DNA of 64,000 nt from Methylobacterium sp. 2A (GTDB lineage Bacteria > Pseudomonadota > Alphaproteobacteria > Rhizobiales > Beijerinckiaceae), in assembly GCF_009806555.1 (NCBI RefSeq), contig NZ_VUOK01000051.1, positions 1 through 64,000 on the forward strand, given 5' to 3'. Each line of letters begins with the position of its first letter. The first letter of the stretch is position 1. The notes beneath the pieces are model-generated. The model did no database searches, was not told where the DNA came from, and saw nothing but the letters and a program-made list of their open reading frames with translations. The position numbers and the translations under genes are program-made. Below, piece after piece: positions 16,987-25,430 of the stretch.

Positions 16987-17658
16987 GTGTCGGGCGACAG
17001 GGCGGCCATCGTCCTCGAAAACGCCGCCGCAGCCTATGACGGGCGCCCGGTTCTGTCGGGGGTCGACCTGACCGTGCGGACGGGCGAGCGCGTCGCCCTG
17101 ATGGGCCGTTCGGGGGCCGGCAAGTCGACCCTGATCGGCCTGATCCATGGGCAGGCCCCCGACCGGGTGGCGCTGGTGCCCCAGGCCGCCGCCCTGGTGC
17201 GGCCGCTCTCGGTGTTCCACAACGTCTATATGGGCCGCCTCGACCGGCGCTCGACCCTGCATAACCTGCGCACCCTCGTCCGCCCGGCGCGGGCCGACAT
17301 CGCCGCGGTGGAGGCGGTTCTCGACCGGGTCGGGCTGGCGGACCGGCTCTGGGCCAAGGCCGGCGCATTGTCGGGCGGCCAGCAGCAGCGCGTCTCGGTG
17401 GCCCGCGCCCTCTACAACGGCCGGCCGATCCTGGTCGGCGACGAGCCGGTCTCCGCCCTTGATCGCCAGCAGGGCGGTCGGATCCTGGCCGAGATGGCCC
17501 GGAGCCACGAGACCCTGATCCTGGCGCTGCACGACGTCGCCCTGGCGCTGGCCCATACCGACCGGGTCGTGGTGCTGGAGGCCGGCCGGATCGTCCTCGA
17601 CGCGCCGACGCTGGGCCTCGACCCGGCGCGGCTCAGCCCCTTCTACGCGGCCGCCTGA
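16987..17658 (+). CDS. ABC transporter ATP-binding protein, partner of the selenate-type binding protein
   Basis: 223 aa from a GTG start, 6 nt after the binding-protein stop. Walker A is GRSGAGKST, the signature ALSGGQQQR, Walker B PILVGDEPVSALD, and the switch His is in LALHDVALAL. It belongs to the phosphonate-type (PhnC) ATPases. The expected integral membrane permease is missing from this strand; the next genes are on the opposite strand. Either the permease is encoded elsewhere or the system has lost it. Confidence 0.85.
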   Translation: MSGDRAAIVLENAAAAYDGRPVLSGVDLTVRTGERVALMGRSGAGKSTLIGLIHGQAPDRVALVPQAAALVRPLSVFHNVYMGRLDRRSTLHNLRTLVRPARADIAAVEAVLDRVGLADRLWAKAGALSGGQQQRVSVARALYNGRPILVGDEPVSALDRQQGGRILAEMARSHETLILALHDVALALAHTDRVVVLEAGRIVLDAPTLGLDPARLSPFYAAA

Positions 17659-17666
17659 TCGGGCCG

Positions 17667-17900
17667 TCAGAGCCCGGCGCCGCGCTCGCGCACCTGCTCG
17701 GCCTGGAGCGCGTTGAGATAGCCGGTCAGGCGCCCGCTGACCGCCGGATCGGCGCATTGCACCCAGAGGGGGGCCGGCAGGGCCCGGACGGGCAGGCGCA
17801 ACAGGAACGCCTCGGCGGACAGGGCCGCCTCCCGCTCGGAGGCGGCGGCCAGCAGGCGCGCCCCCGCCTGCGTGCCGATCAGGATCGCGATCGTGGCCAT
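17667..17900 (-). CDS. Small hypothetical membrane-anchored protein
   Basis: 77 aa from the ATG at 17900, with a short hydrophobic N-terminus (ATIAILIGTQAG) and a soluble tail with one Cys. It converges on the ABC ATPase gene with an 8-bp gap. No family recognised; the call rests on sensible composition and fit in the gene gap. Confidence 0.45.
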   Translation of the reverse strand: MATIAILIGTQAGARLLAAASEREAALSAEAFLLRLPVRALPAPLWVQCADPAVSGRLTGYLNALQAEQVRERGAGL

Positions 17901-17973
17901 GATGACGATCCACGGTGATGAGATATCCCCGCACGACAACGATGCGGGCGCGCGAAGCGTTGCGCTGGGATCA

Positions 17974-18219
17974 TCAGCTCGTCGGACGGATGCAGAGCGG
18001 CTCCCGGGCCAGCGCGAGGCTGAACCACCACTGGATTCGCCCGAGCGAATCCGTCAGGACCGCTGCGGTCAGCAGCATGCCGGCGGCTTTGACGCAGAGT
18101 TCGCGGGCCGCGCGGATCGCGGCCTCCGCATCGTCCGCCTCCAGGGTATCGCTCGCGAAGGCGAGGCCGCAACGGCCGTCCGCGTGCTCCAGCGTGCGAC
18201 GGAGTCGATAGGCCGGCAT
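17974..18219 (-). CDS. Small hypothetical protein
   Basis: 81 aa from the ATG at 18219. It contains an alanine-rich acidic stretch (LEADDAEAAIRAAREL) and ends in a hydrophobic segment with IQWWFSLAL. The composition is unlike a shadow frame, and similar short proteins of unknown role are frequent in Methylobacterium-like genomes (recollection, not searched). It could share a transcript with the small protein downstream. Confidence 0.45.
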   Translation of the reverse strand: MPAYRLRRTLEHADGRCGLAFASDTLEADDAEAAIRAARELCVKAAGMLLTAAVLTDSLGRIQWWFSLALAREPLCIRPTS

Positions 18220-18329
18220 CGCACAGACCTCCCTGCAACGCGTCACCACCGGCCCGCGGCGCAGGCGACGATCCAGCATAGGCGCGTCCTGACCGGCCCG
18301 CCTGATCCAGGTTAAGGAATGGCGCGTTT

Positions 18330-20285
18330 TCAGGTCACAGCGCGGGCGCCGGCCTGCCCATGATGTCGCAGACGGCCACTTCGGGAGGTGCGCGCGAGGC
18401 CGTGCGCGGTCTTGTTCCAGCGCTCCGGGGCGCGGACCAGTTCGATCAGGGCCAGCCAAGCCGCCAGGCTGACCAGCAGGAAGTAGAGCGGCATCCCAAG
18501 GGCGTAGGGGGCGAGATCGCCCCAGCCGCGGCGGACGCAGCCGATCAGGGCGGGGAGGACGAGGGCCCCGAGCCCCGTCCCGAACAGGGTGATCGCGAGC
18601 CCCGTACCGAGATTGTCCAGGAAGACCGGGGCGGCCGGAATCTCGAGGACCAGAAAGGACCAGATCGCGGCGGCGAGGCAGGCCGGGTAGGCCAGGGCCG
18701 AGATCACCGTGCCGGGGACCAGCGCCACGGCACAGAGCGCCTCCAGCCCGCCGAGGCGGCGCGCGTTGGACAACGGACTGCGCCCGTGGGTGAGGCTCGT
18801 CTGGGCGAGCCCCTTGAGCCAGCGGATGCGCTGGCCGAGCCAGGGCCTGAACCGGCTCGGCGCCTCCTCGGTGGTGGCGCTCGGCAGGTCGCTGACCCCG
18901 TAGCCCGCGAGCGCGAGCCGCATCCCGAGATCGGCATCCTCGGTGACGTTGAAGGCATCCCAGCCGCCGAGCGCCCGGAGCGCCCGGACGCGCAGGTGCA
19001 TCGACGTGCCGCCGAGCGGGACCGGCAGCCGGCACCGGGCGAGCGCGGGGTTCAGGACATCGAACAGGCCGGCATATTCCAGCGCGTAGGCGCGGGTGAG
19101 CCAGGAATCGTCGGCATTGTCGATCACGAGCCGGCCCTGGAGACAGGCGATCCGCTCGGGCAGGCGCGCGAACAGCGCGGCGGCCGAGCGCAATTGGCCG
19201 GGATCGGGAAGATCCTCGGCGTCATAGACCGTGAGCAGGTCCCCGCGGGCCAGCGGCAGCCCCGTATTGAGCGCCCGCGGCTTGGTGCGTGGGGACCCCG
19301 GCGGAACCGTGATCACCTCGAACCGGGCGGGGAGGGGTATCGGCGCGAGCACCGCGCGCATCTCCGGATCGTCGGCCTCGATCAGCAGCTTGATGTCGAG
19401 CTTGGCCGGGGGGTAGTCGAGGGCCGCCAGCGCCCGCAGCAGGGCCGGAACCACCGCCGCCTCCCGGTAGAGCGGGACGAGGATCGTGTAGACGGGCAGG
19501 GCGGCCTCCGCGAGCGGCGGCACCGCGGCCGTGACCGGGGCCGCGATCACCACGGCGGCGAGGCGAAAGGTCGTCATGGCCAGGAACAGGATCTGCGCCG
19601 CCAGCGTCACCGCGCGGGCGAGCGGCGCCGGGAGCGCGGCGTAGAGGCAGAGCCCCGCAGTCAGGGCGAGGCCCAGGACCAGCAGCCACCAGACCGTGGG
19701 CTCGCGCGCGGTCACCCGCTCCGGCGCGCGCCGCGCGAGATCGTGCGCGGCGTAATCCGCCACCTGCCCGGGGATCGCGGCGAACACCGCCTCGCGCAGG
19801 CGGGTCGGGCTGGTGATGGCCAGCGGACCGATCCGTCGCGGGCTGCCGAGGAGGCTGGCGATGCTCCGTCCACGCGGCGCAAGCACCCAGGGCGCCACCG
19901 ACCCGGGCGCCAGCGGCGCGAGCCCGGTGACCAGATTCTCGGGAAAGCGCAGGCCCGGACCGAACGGGATCGGTCCGTCCAGGTAGGGGGCACCGAGCGC
20001 CCGGGCGAGGGCCCGATAATAGGCCGTCTCCTCCATCAGGCCGGCCTGCAGCAGCGCGGTCGCCGCATCCGTCCCGGCCTCGGCCGCATCGGCGGCGGCC
20101 CGGATCAGCAAGCGGTCCGCGACGCCCTCCGCGCGCAGGAAGGCGATGTCCGGCGGCAATGCGGCCCGCGCCGCCGACGGGTGCTCGAACGGCACGCCAC
20201 GCTCCCCCGGTGGCCACAGAACATGATAGGGACCGCGGGTGAGCCAGTCCCCGCCCCCGCGCTCCGGCAGGAGCACCGCCCCCAT
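18330..20285 (-). CDS. Cellulose-synthase-like family 2 glycosyltransferase with N-terminal sensor-like domain
   Basis: 651 aa. The N-terminal 180 residues resemble the GspE/PilB N-terminal-type domain often fused to this class (LLQAGLMEETAYYRALARALG). Two membrane helices follow (about 196-250). The GT2 catalytic domain has YDAEDLPDP (about 353), VTEDADLG (about 448) and GQRIRWLKG (about 487). Several C-terminal helices follow (from about 505). Such enzymes polymerise and export beta-linked polysaccharide across the inner membrane. No BcsB/BcsC-type partners lie nearby, so the product is unknown. The ATG at 20285 is chosen; upstream codons run into the divergent neighbour. Confidence 0.8.
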   Translation of the reverse strand: MGAVLLPERGGGDWLTRGPYHVLWPPGERGVPFEHPSAARAALPPDIAFLRAEGVADRLLIRAAADAAEAGTDAATALLQAGLMEETAYYRALARALGAPYLDGPIPFGPGLRFPENLVTGLAPLAPGSVAPWVLAPRGRSIASLLGSPRRIGPLAITSPTRLREAVFAAIPGQVADYAAHDLARRAPERVTAREPTVWWLLVLGLALTAGLCLYAALPAPLARAVTLAAQILFLAMTTFRLAAVVIAAPVTAAVPPLAEAALPVYTILVPLYREAAVVPALLRALAALDYPPAKLDIKLLIEADDPEMRAVLAPIPLPARFEVITVPPGSPRTKPRALNTGLPLARGDLLTVYDAEDLPDPGQLRSAAALFARLPERIACLQGRLVIDNADDSWLTRAYALEYAGLFDVLNPALARCRLPVPLGGTSMHLRVRALRALGGWDAFNVTEDADLGMRLALAGYGVSDLPSATTEEAPSRFRPWLGQRIRWLKGLAQTSLTHGRSPLSNARRLGGLEALCAVALVPGTVISALAYPACLAAAIWSFLVLEIPAAPVFLDNLGTGLAITLFGTGLGALVLPALIGCVRRGWGDLAPYALGMPLYFLLVSLAAWLALIELVRAPERWNKTAHGLARTSRSGRLRHHGQAGARAVT

Positions 20286-21285
20286 CTTAGAGCCGCCCCC
20301 GAGTGCGGTACGTTCAACGACGGCTCTAAGCCCTTGTTTAAGCCCGCTCTCTTGCGCTGACCTTGCGTCCGGTCCGGAGGTCGTCCGCACGACGAGGGAC
20401 GGCGGGCGGCGCGTTCCCGTCCGGCTCGCGGCGGCCCTGATCGCCCTCGCCCTGTGCGGCATATGGGCTGGGCCGCAGCGGGGCGCCGCCGCCGCGGAAC
20501 CCCAGGCCGCGACGCCCGCCGTGACGGTGCCGGATTTCTGGAACCCGCGCAGCCGCGGCGAGCGGGTGGAGGCGCCCCAGACCGGCCGGGCGGTTCGCTT
20601 CCTCACGGACGACGAGTTCCCGCCGCTGCACTTCGCCGGCCCCGACGGCAACCCGACGGGCTTCGTGGTCGAGCTCGCCCGCGCGGTCTGCGAGAAGCTC
20701 GCGATCACCTGCACGGTGCAGGCGCGCCGCTTCGACACCCTGCTCGACGCGCTGGACAGTAAGCAGGGCGACGTGATCGCCGCCGCGATCCCCCTGACGG
20801 CGAAGCTGCGCGAGAAATTTTTGGCGACCCGGCCGTATTTCCGCTGGCCGGCGCGCTTCGCGGCACGGACCGACAAGGGCCTGCCGGTCCCCTCGGCAGC
20901 GGCACTCGCCGGCCGAAGCGTCGGGGTGATCGGCAACAGCGCGCATGCGGCCTACCTGAAAGCGTTCTTCCCGAAAGCCGTCCCCAAGGACTTCACCGAT
21001 CTGACGGCGGCCGAGAGCGCGCTCAAGCGCGGCGAGATCGACTATCTGTTCGCCGACGGCCTGAACCTCGCCCTCTATGTCGGCGGCCAGGACGCGGAAA
21101 ATTGCTGCGCGCTCACCGGCGGCGACTATCTGGAGAACCGCTATTTCGGGGAGGGGATCGGCCTGATCACCCGCCAGGAGGATGCGGCGCTCTCCCGGGC
21201 GCTGGACGACGCACTCCAGCGGGTCTGGGACGACGGGAAGTACACCGAATTGTACCTGCGGTTCTTCCCCGTCAGCCCGTTCTGA
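20239..21285 (+). CDS. Family 3 extracellular solute-binding protein
   Basis: 348 aa from the only usual start codon found, a GTG at 20239 that overlaps the divergent glycosyltransferase start by 47 bp. The hydrophobic export signal (RLAAALIALALCGIWAG) begins only about 55 residues later, so the true start may be further in or use a rare codon. The mature part is a SBP_bac_3 domain: FLTDDEFPPLHFAGPDGNPTG, GDVIAAAIPLT, VGVIGNSAHAAYL, EIDYLFADG. It probably binds an amino acid or a quinoprotein-related ligand. No ABC permease or ATPase is adjacent. Confidence 0.7.
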   Translation: MSQSPPPRSGRSTAPILEPPPSAVRSTTALSPCLSPLSCADLASGPEVVRTTRDGGRRVPVRLAAALIALALCGIWAGPQRGAAAAEPQAATPAVTVPDFWNPRSRGERVEAPQTGRAVRFLTDDEFPPLHFAGPDGNPTGFVVELARAVCEKLAITCTVQARRFDTLLDALDSKQGDVIAAAIPLTAKLREKFLATRPYFRWPARFAARTDKGLPVPSAAALAGRSVGVIGNSAHAAYLKAFFPKAVPKDFTDLTAAESALKRGEIDYLFADGLNLALYVGGQDAENCCALTGGDYLENRYFGEGIGLITRQEDAALSRALDDALQRVWDDGKYTELYLRFFPVSPF

Positions 21286-21349
21286 GGGCTTTCATCGCCG
21301 GCGGGAATCGGGAATCCTGTCCGGCGTGCTTCGGCTGTCGGATGGCACC

Positions 21350-21577
21350 ATGACGGATCTGCTCGAAAAGGCCGTGGCGAAGGCGCGCGACCTGTCGCCG
21401 GACCTTCAGGACGAGATCGCCCGCCTGATGCTGGCCTTCGTGGGGGATGAGGATTCGGTCTACCGGTTCACCCCGGAAGAGGCAGCCGAACTCGACGAGT
21501 CCGAGGCCGCCGAGGCGCGGGGCGACTTCGCGACCGAGGCGGAGATCCGCGCCATCTGGGCCAAGTATGGTCTGTGA
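21350..21577 (+). CDS. Putative antitoxin of a ParE/RelE-type module
   Basis: 75 aa, acidic (ESEAAEARGDFATEAE) with an N-terminal helical region (LLEKAVAKARDLSPDLQDE). It ends inside the next gene by a GTGA overlap. This gene family is regularly found directly before RelE/ParE toxins. It should neutralise the toxin and may help repress the operon, though no DNA-binding motif is obvious. Confidence 0.7.
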   Translation: MTDLLEKAVAKARDLSPDLQDEIARLMLAFVGDEDSVYRFTPEEAAELDESEAAEARGDFATEAEIRAIWAKYGL

Positions 21578-21852
21578 AGCTGCGGATCACCCGCCCTGCC
21601 GCAGCCCAGCTCGATCGGGTGCTTACCTATATCGATCAGCGGAACCCGCAGGGCGCGCGGCATGTCCAACACCGCGTTCAGGCTGCGATAGACCTGCTTC
21701 TGCACCATCCCTTCGCGGGCACCGTGACCGCGCGGCCCGGTATTCGGCGCCTTGTCGTGCGCCCCTACCCATACGCGATCACGTACCGCGTCCGCGCAGA
21801 TGAGGTTGTCCTATTGGGCTTTCGACACAGTGCGCGCCGGTCCCACGTCTGA
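21574..21852 (+). CDS. RelE/ParE-family toxin
   Basis: 92 aa from a GTG that overlaps the antitoxin stop by 4 nt. RITRPAAAQLDRVLTYI, VQAAIDLLLHHPFAG and RRLVVRPYPYAITYRV are typical of the ParE/RelE superfamily, as is the VLLGFRHSARR ending. Members inhibit gyrase (ParE) or cut mRNA on the ribosome (RelE); the sequence alone does not decide which. Confidence 0.85.
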   Translation: MKLRITRPAAAQLDRVLTYIDQRNPQGARHVQHRVQAAIDLLLHHPFAGTVTARPGIRRLVVRPYPYAITYRVRADEVVLLGFRHSARRSHV

Positions 21853-21964
21853 CCCCACCCGCATCGTTGCGGGCAATAACGACGCCGGTTGCCCCCCGGG
21901 CGTTCCGCTCCGGTGCGAACCGCTCTAGGGTGCGCGCTCCGCGTTTCCCTCACATCCCGAAGAC

Positions 21965-23665
21965 ATGTCCGCCGCACCCCCAGCCCTGACCCTCGATCCC
22001 GACACCATCGAGGCCGCCGCCAACGCCGCCGCCTGGCCCTTCGAGGAGGCGCGCAAGCTCGTGGCCCGGCTGGAGAAATCCGGCAAGCGCGAGGTGCTGT
22101 TCGAGACCGGCTACGGTCCCTCGGGGCTGCCGCATATCGGCACGTTCGGCGAGGTCGCCCGCACCTCGATGGTGCGCCACGCCTTCCGGGTACTGACCCG
22201 CGACGCGGTGCCGACCCGGCTGATCGCCTTCTCGGACGACATGGACGGGCTGCGCAAGGTGCCCGACAACGTCCCGAACCGGGAGATGCTGGCCGCCCAT
22301 CTCAACCAGCCGCTCACCCGCGTGCCGGACCCGTTCGGCACCCATGACAGCTTCGGGGCGCACAACAACGCCGAACTGCGCCGCTTCCTCGACGCCTTCG
22401 GGTTCGCCTACGAGTTCCGCTCGGCGACCGAATGCTACCGCGCGGGCGTGTTCGACGCGACGCTCCTGCGCGTGCTCGAACGCTACGATTCCGTGATGGA
22501 GATCATGCTGCCGTCGCTGCGCGCCGAGCGCTCGGCGAGCTATTCCCCGTTCCTGCCGCTCCACCCGGTCACCGGCCACGTGATGCAGGTGCCGATCGAT
22601 GAAGTGAAGGCCGGGAGCGGCACCATCGTGTGGCGCGATCCCGAGACGGGCGAGCGCTACGAGACTCCGGTGACCGGCGGCCACGCCAAGCTGCAATGGA
22701 AGCCCGACTGGGCGATGCGCTGGGTCGCGCTCGGCGTCGATTACGAGATGGCCGGCAAGGACCTGATCGATTCGGTGAAGCTCTCGGGCAAGATCGCCCG
22801 GGCGCTCGGCGGCGAGCCGCCGGAGGGCTTCAATTACGAGCTGTTCCTCGACGAGAAGGGCCAGAAGATCTCGAAGTCGAAGGGCAACGGCCTGACGATC
22901 GACGACTGGCTCAAATACGGCACGCCGGACTCGCTCGCCCTGTTCATGTACAACAAGCCGCGGGAGGCCAAGCGGCTGTTCTTCGACGTGATCCCCCGGC
23001 ACGTGGACGAGTATATCGGCTTCCTCGACCGCTATCCCGGCCAGGACGCGAAGCTGCGCCTCGGCAACCCGGTCTGGCACCTCCATGCCGGCAACCCGCC
23101 GGAGCCCGAGCGGGTCGAGGGCGCGAGCCTGACCTTCGCGATGCTGCTCAACCTCGCGGCGGTGGCCAACACCGAGGATCCGGCGGTGCTGTGGGGCTTC
23201 ATCCGCCGCTACGCGCCGCAGACCGGGCCGGAGACCCATCCGGGCCTCGACCGGCTGGTGGTCCACGCCCTGAAGTACTTTTCGGATTTCGTGCGGCCGG
23301 CCAAGACCTACCGGGCGCCGACATCCGAGGAGCGGGCAGCCCTGGAGGATCTCTCGGAGACGCTCAAGGAGCACACCGGCTCCACCGATCCGGAGGCCCT
23401 GCAGGCGGCGGTCTACGAGGTCGGCCGGCGCCACTTCCCCGACACGTCCGGCAAGGCCAAGAGCCCGGACGGGCGGCCCGGCGTGTCGCAGGCGTGGTTC
23501 ACGAGCCTCTACAACGTGCTGTTCGGCGAGGCGCGGGGACCCCGGTTCGGCTCCTTCGTGGCCCTCTACGGGGTGGAGGAGACGCGGGGGCTGATCGCCT
23601 CGGCCCTGTCGGGGGCGCTGGTGGCCGAGCACGAAGCCTTCGCGGCGGGCAAGACGGCTGCCTGA
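21965..23665 (+). CDS. lysK: Lysyl-tRNA synthetase, class I
   Basis: 566 aa. The Rossmann-fold class I signatures are present: LPHIGTFGE (HIGH motif, 57-60) and KISKSKGN (KMSKS motif, 301-308). The sequence is of the archaeal-type class I LysRS used by many alphaproteobacteria in place of class II LysS. It charges tRNA-Lys in the cytoplasm. It stands alone, after the toxin gene and before a degenerate oxidase remnant. Confidence 0.93.
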   Translation: MSAAPPALTLDPDTIEAAANAAAWPFEEARKLVARLEKSGKREVLFETGYGPSGLPHIGTFGEVARTSMVRHAFRVLTRDAVPTRLIAFSDDMDGLRKVPDNVPNREMLAAHLNQPLTRVPDPFGTHDSFGAHNNAELRRFLDAFGFAYEFRSATECYRAGVFDATLLRVLERYDSVMEIMLPSLRAERSASYSPFLPLHPVTGHVMQVPIDEVKAGSGTIVWRDPETGERYETPVTGGHAKLQWKPDWAMRWVALGVDYEMAGKDLIDSVKLSGKIARALGGEPPEGFNYELFLDEKGQKISKSKGNGLTIDDWLKYGTPDSLALFMYNKPREAKRLFFDVIPRHVDEYIGFLDRYPGQDAKLRLGNPVWHLHAGNPPEPERVEGASLTFAMLLNLAAVANTEDPAVLWGFIRRYAPQTGPETHPGLDRLVVHALKYFSDFVRPAKTYRAPTSEERAALEDLSETLKEHTGSTDPEALQAAVYEVGRRHFPDTSGKAKSPDGRPGVSQAWFTSLYNVLFGEARGPRFGSFVALYGVEETRGLIASALSGALVAEHEAFAAGKTAA

Positions 23666-23673
23666 GCCCCGCG

Positions 23674-23852
23674 ATGATCGTCGACAGCCTCGCGGCGCTG
23701 GAGGCGATCTACCACGCGGCGCTGGCGGCCGCCTCCACGGCGAGGTGGCGGCCTTGGTCACGCCGGACTACGCGGCGCTGATCGCGGGGGAGGTCGGTGG
23801 CCAGCGCTACGATGCGGAATGGCCGGAGCGGGCCGCGAAGACGATGTGGTGA
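23674..23852 (+). pseudogene. Remnant of a pyridoxamine-phosphate-oxidase-like protein
   Basis: MIVDSLAALEAIYHAALAA starts in frame 1. After a frameshift near 23738 the continuation ALVTPDYAALIAGE jumps directly to YDAEWPERAAKTMW and a stop. The first part matches the N-terminus and the last part the C-terminus of PPOX-family flavoproteins, so about 150 residues of the core are deleted. It is too short to fold as the enzyme. Confidence 0.5.
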
Positions 23853-23877
23853 GGGCCGGGTTCGGCAGCCGTCGACG

Positions 23878-24201
23878 CTACGCGACGCCGAGAAATAGCG
23901 CGAGGGATCGGGTCACGGCCAATAGGGTCGCGTCATCAAGGCGCCCGATTGGCGGCCCGACTCTCACCCGCCTCACCGTCATGACCTTGTCGATCTGAAT
24001 TTGAGACGGCTTGTTCAAGCCGTTCTGAGGTGTCGGCTGCACGGACAGCCGGATCAGCGGTGCATCCATTTGCGTCGACGAGAGCAGCAGGACCGTCACT
24101 GAACTGGTCTGTGCGAAGGTGTCAGCCTGGATCACGAGTGCCGGACGAGGCTTTCCGGAATCGCCCGCCATAGCGACGGTGACGAGATCGCCGCGCCTCA
24201 C
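23878..24201 (-). CDS. MazF/PemK-family endoribonuclease toxin
   Basis: 107 aa from a GTG. RRGDLVTVAMAGDSGKPRPALVIQ is the conserved N-terminal strand of the MazF/PemK fold; LLLSSTQ and SQIQIDKVMTV are the following conserved blocks. It cleaves mRNA in the absence of its antitoxin. It overlaps the upstream antitoxin gene by 4 nt (GTGA). Confidence 0.88.
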   Translation of the reverse strand: MRRGDLVTVAMAGDSGKPRPALVIQADTFAQTSSVTVLLLSSTQMDAPLIRLSVQPTPQNGLNKPSQIQIDKVMTVRRVRVGPPIGRLDDATLLAVTRSLALFLGVA

Positions 24202-24428
24202 GGCTCGGCCGGATCGTCGAGGTCGGCGAGAGCGGCGTCGAGGAAGGCGTTCAACTCATCATCGGCCGCATCGGCCTCCGCCACGAGCAGTGACTGGCGC
24301 CGGCATTCGTCGGCGAAACCTGGCTGGCTCGAGTCCGGAACCCAGATCTGCACCGGCCGGAGCCCGGCCGCGCGCAGAGCCGCTCGACGCTTTCGAACTC
24401 TCTCGACGACAGGCGTGCCCATCCGCAT
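24198..24428 (-). CDS. Antitoxin MazE-like (DUF3018 family)
   Basis: 76 aa from the ATG at 24428. VRKRRAALRAAGLRPVQIWVPD is the signature of DUF3018 antitoxins, followed by RRQSLLVAEADAADDE. The N-terminal part is the likely DNA-binding segment. A longer frame begins upstream, but it would contain the palindromic operator, so the ATG at 24428 is preferred. It is coupled to the mazF-like toxin. Confidence 0.82.
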   Translation of the reverse strand: MRMGTPVVERVRKRRAALRAAGLRPVQIWVPDSSQPGFADECRRQSLLVAEADAADDELNAFLDAALADLDDPAEP

Positions 24429-24438
24429 CTCGCATTCA

Positions 24439-24450
24439 GTTACATGTAAC
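24439..24450. promoter_or_regulatory. Palindrome upstream of the MazEF-like module
   Basis: Perfect 12-bp palindrome GTTACATGTAAC, 10 bp before the antitoxin start. It lies where an autoregulated toxin-antitoxin operator is expected and stands out as AT-rich against GC-rich surroundings. Confidence 0.5.
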
Positions 24451-24530
24451 ATGCAAGAAGGCGGGTTGAAGTCCGTCAAGACGAAGAGGGCAGAACCCTG
24501 GACCTTCCCATCTTCGCAACCGGACTCGCC

Positions 24531-25430
24531 TCACCCCACCAGCGCGAGATCCTGCGTCTCGGTATCCGGAATGACGTCCACCTCGACCTTGAGGCGCTGC
24601 TTGCCCGAGCCGCTGACGATGCCGTCGACCGGCGCCACGTCGCCGTAATCCCGGCCGCGCGCCACCACGATGTGGTCGTCCCGCACCGCGACGCCGTTGG
24701 TCGGATCGAGGCCCATCCAGCCCGCGCCGCACCAGACCGCCACCCAGGCGTGGCTCGCATCCGCCCCGCGCAGGCGCGGGCGGCCCGGCGGCGGCACCGT
24801 GCGCAGGTAGCCGCTGACATAGGCGGCCGGCAGGCCCATGCCCCGCAGGCCCGCGATCATCACGTGGGCGAAATCCTGGCAGACCCCGGCCCGCAGCGCG
24901 AAGGATTCGGAAAGCGGCGTGTAGACGTTGGTAGCCCGGGAATCGAAGCGGAAATCCCGGCCGATCCGCAGCATCAGGTCATGGGCCGCCCCGTAGGCGC
25001 TGCGGCCGGCGGAAAAGCTCGGCCGCGCGTAATCGGTCACCTCGGGCAGCAGCGGAACCCGGCCGCTCGGATACAGGAAATGCACCGGCGCCCGGCCGCC
25101 GAGGTCGCGGCCCGCCACCACCGCGTCGCGGACCTGCTCCCACGCCGTCCCGGATTCCGGCGGCGGCGGCTCGGGGCGCTCGACCCGCACGGTGGACAGC
25201 GCCTCGACGCTGAACGTGGTGTGGGGCGTCTCCAGGGTGATCGCCAGCGCGTCGATCCCGAAATAGTCGTGCCGCGTCACCGCGGTGGCGGGGCTCGGGT
25301 CGATCGTGACGGCGCTCGCCAGCACGCTCTGGCCCTCGCCGTCCTGCGGCTTGAGCCGGAGGGTGCAGCGGGCGAAGCGCACCGGCCGGCCGTAGCGGTA
25401 GGTCGTGCGATGGCGCAGCGTGTAGATCAC
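24531..25430 (-). CDS. Transglutaminase-like cysteine peptidase family protein
   Basis: 299 aa from a GTG. An N-terminal beta-sandwich (IYTLRHRTTYRYGRPV) is followed by a transglutaminase core: nucleophile Cys in AGVCQDFAH, His in ASHAWVAVW, Asp in GLDPTNG. It is the last gene of a three-gene operon, with its start overlapping the ATP-grasp/Alpha-E stop by 4 nt (GTGA). In this conserved neighbourhood the transglutaminases are predicted to hydrolyse or rearrange peptides made by the ATP-grasp ligase. Confidence 0.88.
   Translation of the reverse strand: MIYTLRHRTTYRYGRPVRFARCTLRLKPQDGEGQSVLASAVTIDPSPATAVTRHDYFGIDALAITLETPHTTFSVEALSTVRVERPEPPPPESGTAWEQVRDAVVAGRDLGGRAPVHFLYPSGRVPLLPEVTDYARPSFSAGRSAYGAAHDLMLRIGRDFRFDSRATNVYTPLSESFALRAGVCQDFAHVMIAGLRGMGLPAAYVSGYLRTVPPPGRPRLRGADASHAWVAVWCGAGWMGLDPTNGVAVRDDHIVVARGRDYGDVAPVDGIVSGSGKQRLKVEVDVIPDTETQDLALVG

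Noticed and set aside
18360..20360. 666-aa plus-strand frame opposite the glycosyltransferase
   Set aside because: Arg/Glu/Gly-rich low-complexity shadow; the minus-strand GT2 motifs are clear.
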